Of a stretch of DNA of 64,000 nucleotides, positions 33,925-43,609 are shown in pieces. The position numbers and the translations under genes were made by a program. The stretch covers positions 369,618-433,617 of the forward strand of contig NZ_KL647133.1 of assembly GCF_000725805.1 (NCBI RefSeq), written 5' to 3'. Positions within the stretch are counted from its first letter, which is position 1. The number at the start of each line of letters is the position of its first letter. The DNA is from Streptomyces xanthophaeus. GTDB taxonomy: Bacteria > Actinomycetota > Actinomycetes > Streptomycetales > Streptomycetaceae. The notes beneath the pieces are model-generated. The model ran no database searches. It was not told the DNA's origin and worked only from the letters and a program-made list of their open reading frames with translations.

Positions 33925-34218
33925 GTGATACGCCACGTCGTACTCTTCAAATTCAAGCCGGGCATCGACTGGAGCGACCCGCGCGCCCAGGCGGCGGAAC
34001 GCACCACTTCCCGGATCGGCGACGAGGTGCCCGAGCTCCACGAATGGCGCCACGGCCGCAACATCTCGGACCGCGCCATCGCCTACGACTTCCTCGTCGA
34101 GGGACTCCTGGACGACATGGACGCGGTCGGCCGCTACCTCGTCCACCCCTTCCACCAGGACGCGATCGTCCAGTGGCGGGAGATCAGCGACTGGGTCATG
34201 GTCGACGTCGAGGCGTAG
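33925..34218 (+). CDS. Dabb (stress-responsive A/B barrel) domain protein
   Basis: A 97-aa ferredoxin-like Dabb protein: IRHVVLFKFKPGI at the start, a charged middle, and HPFHQDAIVQW near the end. Dabb proteins are dimeric alpha/beta barrels; some are cyclases or isomerases acting on reactive keto compounds, others have no known activity. It lies 22 nt after the chorismate mutase and just before a strong terminator, so it is the last gene of the bac-like operon and may be a tailoring or protective protein. Confidence 0.8.
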   Translation: MIRHVVLFKFKPGIDWSDPRAQAAERTTSRIGDEVPELHEWRHGRNISDRAIAYDFLVEGLLDDMDAVGRYLVHPFHQDAIVQWREISDWVMVDVEA

Positions 34219-34241
34219 ACCCGTAGACCCGTAGACCCGTG

Positions 34242-34285
34242 GATCGAGGGGCCGCTCCGGAAACTCCCGGAGCGGCCCCTCGATC
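34242..34285 (+). terminator. Terminator of the bac-like operon
   Basis: A perfect 19-bp stem (arms GATCGAGGGGCCGCTCCGG and complement) around AAACTC, followed by TTTGT. Just upstream GTAGACCC is repeated three times (about 34216-34238). Confidence 0.9.
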
Positions 34286-34343
34286 TTTGTGCTGGGGGAG
34301 GCAGCCGGTACGGTTCGCGCATCACCTGCAGGAGAGCCCAACC

Positions 34344-35552
34344 GTGAACACCATCAGAATGCTCTGCTTCGTCGTCGCGGCAGTCGCGTCGTACGCCGCA
34401 CTCGTGTACCGCCTGTGCCAGGGCCGGCGCAGCTGGAAGGACAGCACCTACCGCACGCTGATCACGACGCTCCTGTTCCAGTGCCTCACCTTCACCATGG
34501 GCGCCGTGGCCATGGACGACGCGACCCTCCTGGGGGTCGGCAACCTCGCCATCCTCGTCATGCACCTGGCGGCCGTCGCCTTCTGCATCAGCGCGCAGGT
34601 CATCCTGCTGCGCTGGGCCGCCACCGGTGAGGAAGCGGCGCGCAGGACCCGGTACTGGATGGCCGCGGGCAGCACCCTGACCGTGGTCCTGACCGGCCTC
34701 TTCTTCCTCGCCGACGGCCCGTCCCGGGCCCCGCTCGACTTCGACGGCAGCGGCGATCCGCTGCTCCTGACCTACCTGCTGGTGTTCATCGCCTCCCAGG
34801 CCGTGCCCTGCGTGAACATGTTCCTCCAGTGCGGTCCCTACGCCCGCATGACGGACAACGCCTCGCTGCGGCACGGGCTGCACCTGCTGTCCGTGGCCTC
34901 GCTGGTCCTGCTCGTCTACCAGATCGTCAGGACGGTCAACGTCCTCACCATCGCCGCCGGAATCGACATCGGTCCGTGGAAGGAGGCCCTCGCCTCCCTC
35001 CTCAACGCGGTGGGCATCGTCACGCTGTCCCTCAGCCTGACCATGTCCTCCTGGGGCCCCGCGGCGATCCGCCTGCTGGAGTGGACCCGGACCCTGCGGT
35101 CCTACCGGGTCCTCTACCCGCTCTGGCGGGACCTGTACGAGTCCTCCCCGGGCATCGCCCTGGAGCTGCCGGGGACTTCGTTCCGCGACCTCGACTACCG
35201 GCTCCACCGGCGGGTCGTCGAGATCCGCGACGGGTGGCGGGACCTGCGCCCGTACATCGAACGCACCACCACCGGCACCGCCGACGGGCCCGTGGGGGAG
35301 GCGGGCGCGGAGTTCCGGCAGGCCTTCACGGAGGCGGCGCAGATCAAGCGGGCGCTGGACGCCAAGCGGACCGGCACGATCCCCCACGACAACAAGGACG
35401 AGGGCGGCTTCGACGACCGCGACTCGGACAACTTCAGCGCGGAAGTCGCCTGGCTCACCAAGGTCGCGGCCGCCTACAGCAGGCTCGCCGCCGGTGACCG
35501 GGACTTCCCGGGGCAGGTCAGGCCCGGGCCAGGAGCATCCCGCCCATCGTGA
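34344..35552 (+). CDS. MAB_1171c-like membrane protein
   Basis: A 402-aa protein with about seven hydrophobic segments in the first 230 residues and a soluble C-terminal part. The LRSYRVLYPLWRDLYESSPGIAL and RDLDYRLHRRVVEIRDGWRDLRPY phrases are typical of the MAB_1171c putative transporter family of actinomycetes. Its function is unknown. Such genes often neighbour an XRE/ImmA regulatory pair, which is not seen here. GTG at 34344 follows AGGAGA. The 3' end overlaps the convergent lysE-type gene by 35 bp. Confidence 0.78.
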   Translation: MNTIRMLCFVVAAVASYAALVYRLCQGRRSWKDSTYRTLITTLLFQCLTFTMGAVAMDDATLLGVGNLAILVMHLAAVAFCISAQVILLRWAATGEEAARRTRYWMAAGSTLTVVLTGLFFLADGPSRAPLDFDGSGDPLLLTYLLVFIASQAVPCVNMFLQCGPYARMTDNASLRHGLHLLSVASLVLLVYQIVRTVNVLTIAAGIDIGPWKEALASLLNAVGIVTLSLSLTMSSWGPAAIRLLEWTRTLRSYRVLYPLWRDLYESSPGIALELPGTSFRDLDYRLHRRVVEIRDGWRDLRPYIERTTTGTADGPVGEAGAEFRQAFTEAAQIKRALDAKRTGTIPHDNKDEGGFDDRDSDNFSAEVAWLTKVAAAYSRLAAGDRDFPGQVRPGPGASRPS

Positions 35553-36141
35553 CCATGGTGGCGGCCACCAGGCCGTCCAGGACCCGCCAGGCGGAGGGCC
35601 GGGCGAGGAGGCCGCTGAGCAGCCGGGCTCCGTAGCCCAGGGTGGTGAACCAGGTCAGGCTGGCCACGACGGCCCCGATGCCGAAGGCCCAGCGCAGGTC
35701 ACCTCGGTCGGCCGCGAGGGAGCCCAGCAGAAGCACGGTGTCCAGGTAGACGTGCGGGTTGAGCCAGGTCATGGCCAGGCAGGTCAGGACCGCGCGGCGG
35801 CCCGAACCGGCGGCGCCGCCCTCGGCCGTGAGGGCGGCGCCGGGAACGGGCCGCAGGACGCGGCGGGCCGCGAGGACCCCGTAACAGATCAGGAATCCGC
35901 CGCCGGCCAGGCCGACGACGGTGAGCGCGGCCGGCCAGGCGGTGACGAACGCGCCGACCCCGGCGACGCCGAGCGCGATGAGCAGGGCGTCGGAGAGGGC
36001 GCAGATGGCGACCACGGCGAGGACCGCATGGCGGCGGGCGCCCTGGCGTAGCACGAAGGCGTTCTGTGCGCCGATGGCGACGATGAGGGAGAGGCCGGTG
36101 CCGAAACCGGCGAGGGCCGCCGTGATGATGCCGTGTGTCAT
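35518..36141 (-). CDS. lysE: LysE/ArgO family amino acid exporter
   Basis: A 207-aa exporter with six hydrophobic helices. The GFGTGLSLIVAIGAQNAFVLRQG N-terminus and the NPHVYLDTVLLLG motif are diagnostic for the LysE/ArgO group exporting lysine or arginine. Divergent from a LysR-type regulator with only about 70 bp between them, the classic lysE-lysG arrangement. A TAGCGT box 7 nt before the ATG suggests a leaderless mRNA. Confidence 0.9.
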   Translation of the reverse strand: MTHGIITAALAGFGTGLSLIVAIGAQNAFVLRQGARRHAVLAVVAICALSDALLIALGVAGVGAFVTAWPAALTVVGLAGGGFLICYGVLAARRVLRPVPGAALTAEGGAAGSGRRAVLTCLAMTWLNPHVYLDTVLLLGSLAADRGDLRWAFGIGAVVASLTWFTTLGYGARLLSGLLARPSAWRVLDGLVAATMVTMGGMLLARA

Positions 36142-36210
36142 GACACCGACGCTAGGCAGCCGGAACGGTTCAGTACAGCTAAAGATTTTTACGTACCATT
36201 AGCACTCGTG
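36142..36210. promoter_or_regulatory. Divergent lysE-lysG control region
   Basis: A 69-bp AT-rich spacer (GTTCAGTACAGCTAAAG, TTTTTACG) between the divergent exporter and regulator. It should carry both promoters and the regulator's binding site; the precise operator is not obvious by eye. Confidence 0.6.
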
Positions 36211-37107
36211 ATGGACGAGCTTCCCCTGGACCAGGTACGGACGCTGCTGGCCGTGGTCGACGAGGGCACCTTCGATGCCGCGGCCGCCGCCCTGCACGTG
36301 ACGCCGTCGGCCGTCAGCCAGCGGGTCAAGGCCCTGGAGCAGCGGACCGGACGGGTCCTGCTGATGCGGACGAAGCCGGTGCGGGCCACGGAGTCCGGGC
36401 AGGTCGTGGTCCGGTTCGCGCGGCAGCTGGCCCGGCTGGAGCGGGACGCCCGCGCCGAGCTGGGGATGGCCGACGGGATGGGCCCGGTCCGGCTGCCGAT
36501 CGCGGTGAACGCGGACTCCCTCGCCACCTGGTTCCTGCCGGCCCTGTCCCGGGTGCCGCAGGACCCGCCCGTCTGCTTCGAGCTGCACCGCGAGGACGAG
36601 TCCCACACGACGGCGCTGCTGCGGGAGGGCCAGGTGATGGCCGCGGTGACCTCCTCCCCGGACCCGGTCGCGGGGTGCACCGTACGGCGGCTGGGGCTGG
36701 CCCGGTACCTGCCCGTGGCCAGTCCTGCCTTCGCGGCCCGGTACCTGACGGGTGCGCTGGCGCAGGACCTGCAGGAGGTGCCGACGATCGTGTTCGACCG
36801 CAAGGACGACCTCCAGGACGCGTTCGTCCGGACCCTGGCGCGCCGGCCCCGGGGAGGCGCGGGACCGGTGCGGCACCACATGCCGACCTCCGAGGGCTTC
36901 CGCGACGCGGTCGTCGCCGGGCTGGGGTGGGGCCTGGTGCCGGAACCGCAGGCCGCGCCGCTGGTGCGGTCCGGGGAGCTGGTGCTGCTGGCGCCCCGGC
37001 GGCCCATGGACGTGCCGCTGTACTGGCAGCAGTGGAAGCTGGACTCGCCGGTGCTGTCCGCGGTGGCGGACGTCATCGCGGCCGCCGCGGCCGAGGCGCT
37101 GCGCTGA
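36211..37107 (+). CDS. lysG: LysR-type regulator of amino acid export (LysG/ArgP)
   Basis: A 298-aa LysR regulator. The N-terminal winged helix-turn-helix is DQVRTLLAVVDEGTFDAAAAALHVTPSAVSQRVKALE; the rest is the effector-binding domain (LPIAVNADSLATWFLPAL, typical of LysG/ArgP). It should activate the divergent exporter in the presence of basic amino acids. A GTG directly before the ATG (36208) is an equally possible start. Confidence 0.9.
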   Translation: MDELPLDQVRTLLAVVDEGTFDAAAAALHVTPSAVSQRVKALEQRTGRVLLMRTKPVRATESGQVVVRFARQLARLERDARAELGMADGMGPVRLPIAVNADSLATWFLPALSRVPQDPPVCFELHREDESHTTALLREGQVMAAVTSSPDPVAGCTVRRLGLARYLPVASPAFAARYLTGALAQDLQEVPTIVFDRKDDLQDAFVRTLARRPRGGAGPVRHHMPTSEGFRDAVVAGLGWGLVPEPQAAPLVRSGELVLLAPRRPMDVPLYWQQWKLDSPVLSAVADVIAAAAAEALR

Positions 37108-37136
37108 GCCCGCCGCACACCGCCTAAGCTGCGGCC

Positions 37137-37529
37137 ATGGAGTCCTACACGATCGGCCAGGCGGCGCGGCTGCTGGGCGTGAGCGTCGACACGGCGCGGC
37201 GCTGGGCGGATGCCGAGCGCTTCCCCACCCGCCGGGAGGGCACGCGGCGCATGGTGGACGGGCCCGACCTGGCCGCGTTCTGCGTGGAGGTCGCGCAGGA
37301 GGGCGCGGACGGTGACGAGGCCCCGCACACCTCGGCGCGCAATGCCTTCCCCGGCATCGTCACCGGGGTGAAGCTCGGTACGGTCGACGCGCAGGTGGAG
37401 ATCCAGGCCGGACCGCACCGGGTCGTGTCGCTGCTGACCCGCGAGGCGGTGGAGGAGCTCGGCCTCGAAGTGGGGGCGCGGGCCATCGCGCGGGTGAAGT
37501 CGACGAGCGTGTTCATCGACCGGGGCTGA
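37137..37529 (+). CDS. HTH-TOBE domain molybdopterin-binding-type regulator
   Basis: A 130-aa protein: an excisionase/MerR-like helix-turn-helix at residues 1-45 (YTIGQAARLLGVSVDTARRWADAERFPTRR) and a single TOBE domain at about 62-130 (GIVTGVKLGTVDAQVEIQ...IARVKSTSVFI). TOBE domains bind molybdate or tungstate, so it is likely a small oxyanion-responsive regulator. No mod transport genes are next to it. TAAGCT 6 nt before the ATG suggests a leaderless transcript. Confidence 0.87.
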   Translation: MESYTIGQAARLLGVSVDTARRWADAERFPTRREGTRRMVDGPDLAAFCVEVAQEGADGDEAPHTSARNAFPGIVTGVKLGTVDAQVEIQAGPHRVVSLLTREAVEELGLEVGARAIARVKSTSVFIDRG

Positions 37530-37622
37530 CGCCTGCCGGTGACGTGCCCGGGCGGTGCCCGGAGGGGGCGGCTCCGGGGCGGTGGCACACTTGCCGGTGA
37601 TCCGCCGAAGGGGAGTACACCG

Positions 37623-38711
37623 TTGTCCATGTTCAGCAGCCTGCGCCGGGCCGTGCGCCGCGGCTACCGTCGCGCCGTCGATCTCAGCCACCCGGCGCGC
37701 TCGCCGCTGGGCAGCGCGGTGGTCAACTGCGTGGTGTACCAGAACGGGGTGCGCCAGGAGGGCTTCTCGGAGGTCGAGGACGCGCTCCAGCGGGTCCGCA
37801 AGACCGGCGACGGATTCGTCTGGATCGGTCTGCACGAGCCCTCCCAGGAGGAGCTCGCCGGACTGGCCCGGCTGTTCGGCCTGCACCCCCTGGCCGTCGA
37901 GGACGCCGTGAACGCGCACCAGCGGCCCAAGGTGGAGCGCTACGACGACATACTGTTCTCCGTCTTCAAGACCGTGCGCTACGTCGAGCACGAGGAGCTG
38001 ACGGCGACCAGCGAGGTGGTGGAGACCGGCGAGCTGATGGCCTTCACCGGCGAGGACTTCGTCATCACCATCCGCCACGGCGGCCGCGGCACCCTCGGCC
38101 CCGTCCGCGAGGCGCTGGAGGACGCGCCGGAGCTGCTGGCCGTGGGTCCGGCGGCGGTCCTGCACGCGATGGCCGACCACGTGGTCGACGACTACGCGGC
38201 CGTCACGGACGCCGTGCAGAACGACATGGACGCGGTGGAGAGCGCGGTGTTCAGCGAGCACGGCGGGCGGGGCGACGCGGGCCGGATCTACCAGCTCAAG
38301 CGGGAACTCCTCGAACTGCGCCGGGCGGTGGCCCCGCTGGACCGCCCGCTCCAGCAGCTGGCCACGCAGCCGATACCGGTCATCCCGCCGGACTGCCGTG
38401 CGTACTTCCGGGACGTCGCCGACCACCTGACGCGCGCCACGGAGCAGATCGGCGCCTACGACAACCTCCTCGACTCGGTCCTGCAGGCCCATCTCGCCCA
38501 GGTGACCGTGGCCCAGAACGAGGACATGCGGAAGATCACGGCGTGGGCGGCGATCGTGGCCGTGCCGACGATGGTCTGCGGGGTGTACGGCATGAACTTC
38601 GACCACATGCCGGAGCTGCACTGGACCTACGGGTACCCGGCCGTGCTCGGCGTCATGGCGGTGGCCTGCTTCGCGATCCACCGGGGCTTCCGCCGCAACG
38701 GCTGGCTCTGA
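37623..38711 (+). CDS. corA: CorA family magnesium/cobalt transporter
   Basis: A 362-aa protein with a large cytoplasmic N-terminal domain and two C-terminal helices. The pore signature YGMNF follows the first helix (TAWAAIVAVPTMVCGVYGMNF) and the periplasmic-type loop MPELHW follows. Pentameric CorA channels take up Mg2+. TTG at 37623 fits a GGGGAG site 8 nt away; ATG at 37629 is the alternative. Confidence 0.9.
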   Translation: MSMFSSLRRAVRRGYRRAVDLSHPARSPLGSAVVNCVVYQNGVRQEGFSEVEDALQRVRKTGDGFVWIGLHEPSQEELAGLARLFGLHPLAVEDAVNAHQRPKVERYDDILFSVFKTVRYVEHEELTATSEVVETGELMAFTGEDFVITIRHGGRGTLGPVREALEDAPELLAVGPAAVLHAMADHVVDDYAAVTDAVQNDMDAVESAVFSEHGGRGDAGRIYQLKRELLELRRAVAPLDRPLQQLATQPIPVIPPDCRAYFRDVADHLTRATEQIGAYDNLLDSVLQAHLAQVTVAQNEDMRKITAWAAIVAVPTMVCGVYGMNFDHMPELHWTYGYPAVLGVMAVACFAIHRGFRRNGWL

Positions 38712-38790
38712 CAGGGGGACACCCGCGGACACCCGCGCGACAACCCGGGGGAGTCCGGGGTCTTGAGGACCGGCTGCATCTGGCAGTAAA

Positions 38791-38805
38791 GTTTCCTAAC
38801 GAAAC
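38791..38805. promoter_or_regulatory. Inverted repeat upstream of the chitosanase gene
   Basis: GTTTC-CTAAC-GAAAC, an inverted repeat within TAAAGTTTCCTAACGAAACAGGAA, ends 31 nt before the chitosanase start. Streptomyces chitosanase genes are repressed by the ROK regulator CsnR at GAAA/TTTC-type palindromes, so this is probably the operator. Confidence 0.55.
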
Positions 38806-38836
38806 AGGAACGCCTCAACTCCCCCACGGAGGCCTT

Positions 38837-39691
38837 GTGTTCACACCTCACCGCAAGAAGCTGGCGATCAGCGCCCTGCTCGGCAGCGCCCTTCTCGCCA
38901 TACCGGTCACCGCTCACGCCACCGCCCCCGACGCGCCTTCCGCCCCCGCGCGGACCCAGGCGCAGGTCGTCACAGAGGCGGCCGTCGGGCTCGACGATCC
39001 GGCGAAGAAGGAGATCGCCATGAAGATCGTCTCCAGCGCGGAGAACTCCTCGCTGGACTGGAAGGCCCAGTACAAGTACATAGAGGACATAGGCGACGGT
39101 CGCGGCTACACGGCCGGCATCATCGGCTTCTGTTCCGGCACCGGCGACATGCTCGACCTCGTCGAGTACTACACCCAGGTCAAGCCGGGCAACGTGCTCG
39201 CCAAGTACCTCCCCGCCCTGCGCGCGGTCGACGGCAGCGACTCCCACGCCGGCCTCGACCCGAACTTCACCAAGGACTGGGCGAAGGCGGCCCAGGACGC
39301 GGAGTTCAAGAAGGCCCAGGACCACGAGCGCGACCGCGTCTACTTCGACCCGTCCGTCCGCCAGGCCAAGGCCGACGGTCTCGGCGTCCTCGGCCAGTTC
39401 ATCTACTACGACGCCATCGTCATGCACGGCGACGGCACCGACCCCACCAGCTTCCGCAACATCCGCAAGCGGGCCCTGGCCAAGGCGAAGCCCCCGTCCC
39501 AGGGCGGCAACGAGACCGCCTACCTCAATGCCTACCTCGACGCCCGCGTCTGGGCGATGAAGCAGGAAGAGGCCCACAGTGACACCAGCCGCGTGGACAC
39601 CGCGCAGCGGGTCTTCCTGCGCAAGGGCAACCTGAACCTCAACACCCCGCTCGACTGGAAGGTCTACGGAGACTCCTTCCACATCGGGTGA
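38837..39691 (+). CDS. csnA: Secreted GH46 chitosanase
   Basis: A 284-aa exported endo-chitosanase. The signal peptide ends near AHATA (about residue 30). The catalytic pair is Glu69 (SSAENSSLDW) and Asp87 (EDIGDGRGYT), spaced 18 residues as in the classical Streptomyces enzyme (Glu22/Asp40). The C-terminus (LDWKVYGDSFHIG) is intact. It hydrolyses chitosan outside the cell. GTG start after a GGAGGCC site; hairpin terminator directly after. Confidence 0.95.
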   Translation: MFTPHRKKLAISALLGSALLAIPVTAHATAPDAPSAPARTQAQVVTEAAVGLDDPAKKEIAMKIVSSAENSSLDWKAQYKYIEDIGDGRGYTAGIIGFCSGTGDMLDLVEYYTQVKPGNVLAKYLPALRAVDGSDSHAGLDPNFTKDWAKAAQDAEFKKAQDHERDRVYFDPSVRQAKADGLGVLGQFIYYDAIVMHGDGTDPTSFRNIRKRALAKAKPPSQGGNETAYLNAYLDARVWAMKQEEAHSDTSRVDTAQRVFLRKGNLNLNTPLDWKVYGDSFHIG

Positions 39692-39699
39692 CCCCCGCC

Positions 39700-39739
39700 G
39701 CGGCCCGGGACGGGACCCCTCCTCCGCGTCCCGGGCCGC
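39700..39739 (+). terminator. Terminator of the chitosanase gene
   Basis: Perfect 13-bp arms (GCGGCCCGGGACG and complement) separated by 14 nt, beginning 9 nt after the stop codon. Confidence 0.75.
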
Positions 39740-39871
39740 CCCCAACCCCCTTCGCCCGCACCTCATTTGATGCGCCCCGGGTGGCTTGATCCTGCCGTAA
39801 AGGGGGCATAAATTCTGCGCCCCGGCCTGCTCCAGCAGGGGGGGCCCGCGCACCGTCCGACGGGGGGATGC

Positions 39872-40225
39872 ATGCACTACTACACCGACGTCCTGAAGAA
39901 GTACGCCGAGTTCTCCGGCCGCGCCCGCAGGCAGGAACTCTGGATGTTCGTCCTGTGCAACATCGCGGTGGCCCTGCTCGTGCTGCTCGTCGACACGCTG
40001 CTCGGCGCCAACCTGATCCTCTACTGGATCTACGCCCTGGCGGTCGTCGTCCCCTCCATCGCCCTCGCCGTGCGCCGGCTCCACGACATAGGCAAGTCGG
40101 GCTGGTGGTACTTCATCGGCCTGATCCCCCTCATCGGCGGCATCTGGCTGATCGTCCTCTTCGCCACCGAGGGCCAGCCGCAGGCCAACGAGTACGGTCC
40201 CAGCCCCAAGGCAGTCCGCGCCTGA
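39872..40225 (+). CDS. DUF805 membrane protein
   Basis: A 117-aa protein with three to four hydrophobic helices. The Y-x3-FSGRARRQELW start, RRLHDIGKSGWW loop and final NEYGPSPK are the standard DUF805 pattern. Function unknown. Single-gene unit with a hairpin after it. Confidence 0.9.
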   Translation: MHYYTDVLKKYAEFSGRARRQELWMFVLCNIAVALLVLLVDTLLGANLILYWIYALAVVVPSIALAVRRLHDIGKSGWWYFIGLIPLIGGIWLIVLFATEGQPQANEYGPSPKAVRA

Positions 40226-40251
40226 GCGGGCCCGACCGCCCGCACCACCGC

Positions 40252-40288
40252 AGCGCCGCCGCCGGCGGAACACGTCGGCCGCGGCGCT
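40252..40288 (+). terminator. Probable terminator after the DUF805 gene
   Basis: Arms AGCGCCGC (40252-40259) and GCGGCGCT (40281-40288) with additional internal pairing, then TT. Confidence 0.5.
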
Positions 40289-40381
40289 TTCGGCGTTCCC
40301 GGACCGGGCCGGGGTGACGCGCGTCTCGCGAAGCCGGGGGCGGGGGGCTGTCCAGACCGGCCCGATCACGAGATATCTTGA

Positions 40382-42652
<2,271 letters not shown>

Positions 42653-42683
42653 CCCCAGCCGTAGCGCACCCCGTACGACGTGA

Positions 42684-42718
42684 TCCGCCCCGGCCGGCCC
42701 TGCGCCCGCCGGGGCGGA
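42684..42718 (+). terminator. Terminator of icd
   Basis: Arms TCCGCCCCGG and CCGGGGCGGA with an internal GGCC-rich loop, 31 nt after the stop codon. Confidence 0.7.
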
Positions 42719-42808
42719 CCCGTTCCCGGGCCCGGCCGTCCCAGGGCCGCTGGCCCCGCCCCGGACGGTGCGCTAGCGTTCACCGACGTCGATCGAGGGG
42801 GAGGTCCG

Positions 42809-43609
42809 GTGGCACGCCGCTCCGACACGTCCTGCGCCGGCATCGGCTGCGCGGGGTTCCTGCTGCTCATGGTGGTCCTGCCGACGGTCGGCTACCTGCT
42901 GGCGGTGCCGGTCGCCCTGCCCGACCTGCTGGCCGAGCAGAGCCCGCCGCAGCAACCGCACGGCTTCACCCAGTACTTGGCCCTCTACGCCTTCCCCGTC
43001 GTCACCGCCCTCGCCCTCACCCTGTTCGCCGGGCGGCGCCGCCCGTTCCTGTGGTGGCTGGTCCTGGCCCGGGCCGCGGGTCTGCTGGCGCTGGTCGCGG
43101 CCGCGCTGTGGTGGACGCAGAGCAAGGTCGGCGGCCATCCCGCCTGGAACGTGCGGGCGGTGGCCGAGAGCACGGCCGCAGGCCTGGTGGCGCTCGTCTT
43201 CGTGTGGGCGGTCCGCCGCTGGGACGCCACCCGGGGCGCACGGCCCGCCACCCGCGGCGCACGGCCGGCCACCGCGACCCGTGCCCGCAGGCCGGCCCCC
43301 GGGGAGATATGGCTGGCCATGGTGCCGCTGCGGGAGGACCCCGGGCAGCAGATGCGGCACTACTGCGTGGTGCTGGCCGCCCACGCCGACCACGCGGAGG
43401 TCGCCCAGATCACCAGCCAGGACAAGGACGGCCGGTCCGACCACATCCGGCTGCCGAACGACGGCTGGGACAAGGTCTCCGGCCGCGCCCACTGGGTGGA
43501 GACCGGCCGCGCCCCGCGCCGGGTGGACTACGGGCTCTTCCTCACATCCCGTCCCCAGGGCCGCTGCCCGGCACCGGCCTGGCGCATGCTCAGCCGGCAG
43601 CCGGACTGA
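42809..43609 (+). CDS. Membrane-anchored protein with PemK/MazF-like C-terminal domain
   Basis: A 266-aa protein. Three to four hydrophobic segments occupy residues 10-140, followed by an Arg/Ala-rich linker with repeats (ATRGARPATRGARPATATRAR). The last 100 residues (GEIWLAMVPLREDPGQQMRHYCVVL...VAQITSQDKDGRSDHIRLP) resemble the PemK/MazF toxin fold. No antitoxin gene is adjacent. The domain may be a non-toxic relative or a membrane-tethered RNase. GTG start after GGGGGAGG. The 3' end overlaps the convergent FGE gene by 20 bp. Confidence 0.7.
   Translation: MARRSDTSCAGIGCAGFLLLMVVLPTVGYLLAVPVALPDLLAEQSPPQQPHGFTQYLALYAFPVVTALALTLFAGRRRPFLWWLVLARAAGLLALVAAALWWTQSKVGGHPAWNVRAVAESTAAGLVALVFVWAVRRWDATRGARPATRGARPATATRARRPAPGEIWLAMVPLREDPGQQMRHYCVVLAAHADHAEVAQITSQDKDGRSDHIRLPNDGWDKVSGRAHWVETGRAPRRVDYGLFLTSRPQGRCPAPAWRMLSRQPD

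Noticed and set aside
28247..34218. Reading the bacA-like gene as ordinary prephenate dehydratase of phenylalanine synthesis
   Set aside because: It is only 204 aa without an ACT domain and is followed by BacB, BacG, BacC and BacF homologues, which fits only the bacilysin-type route.
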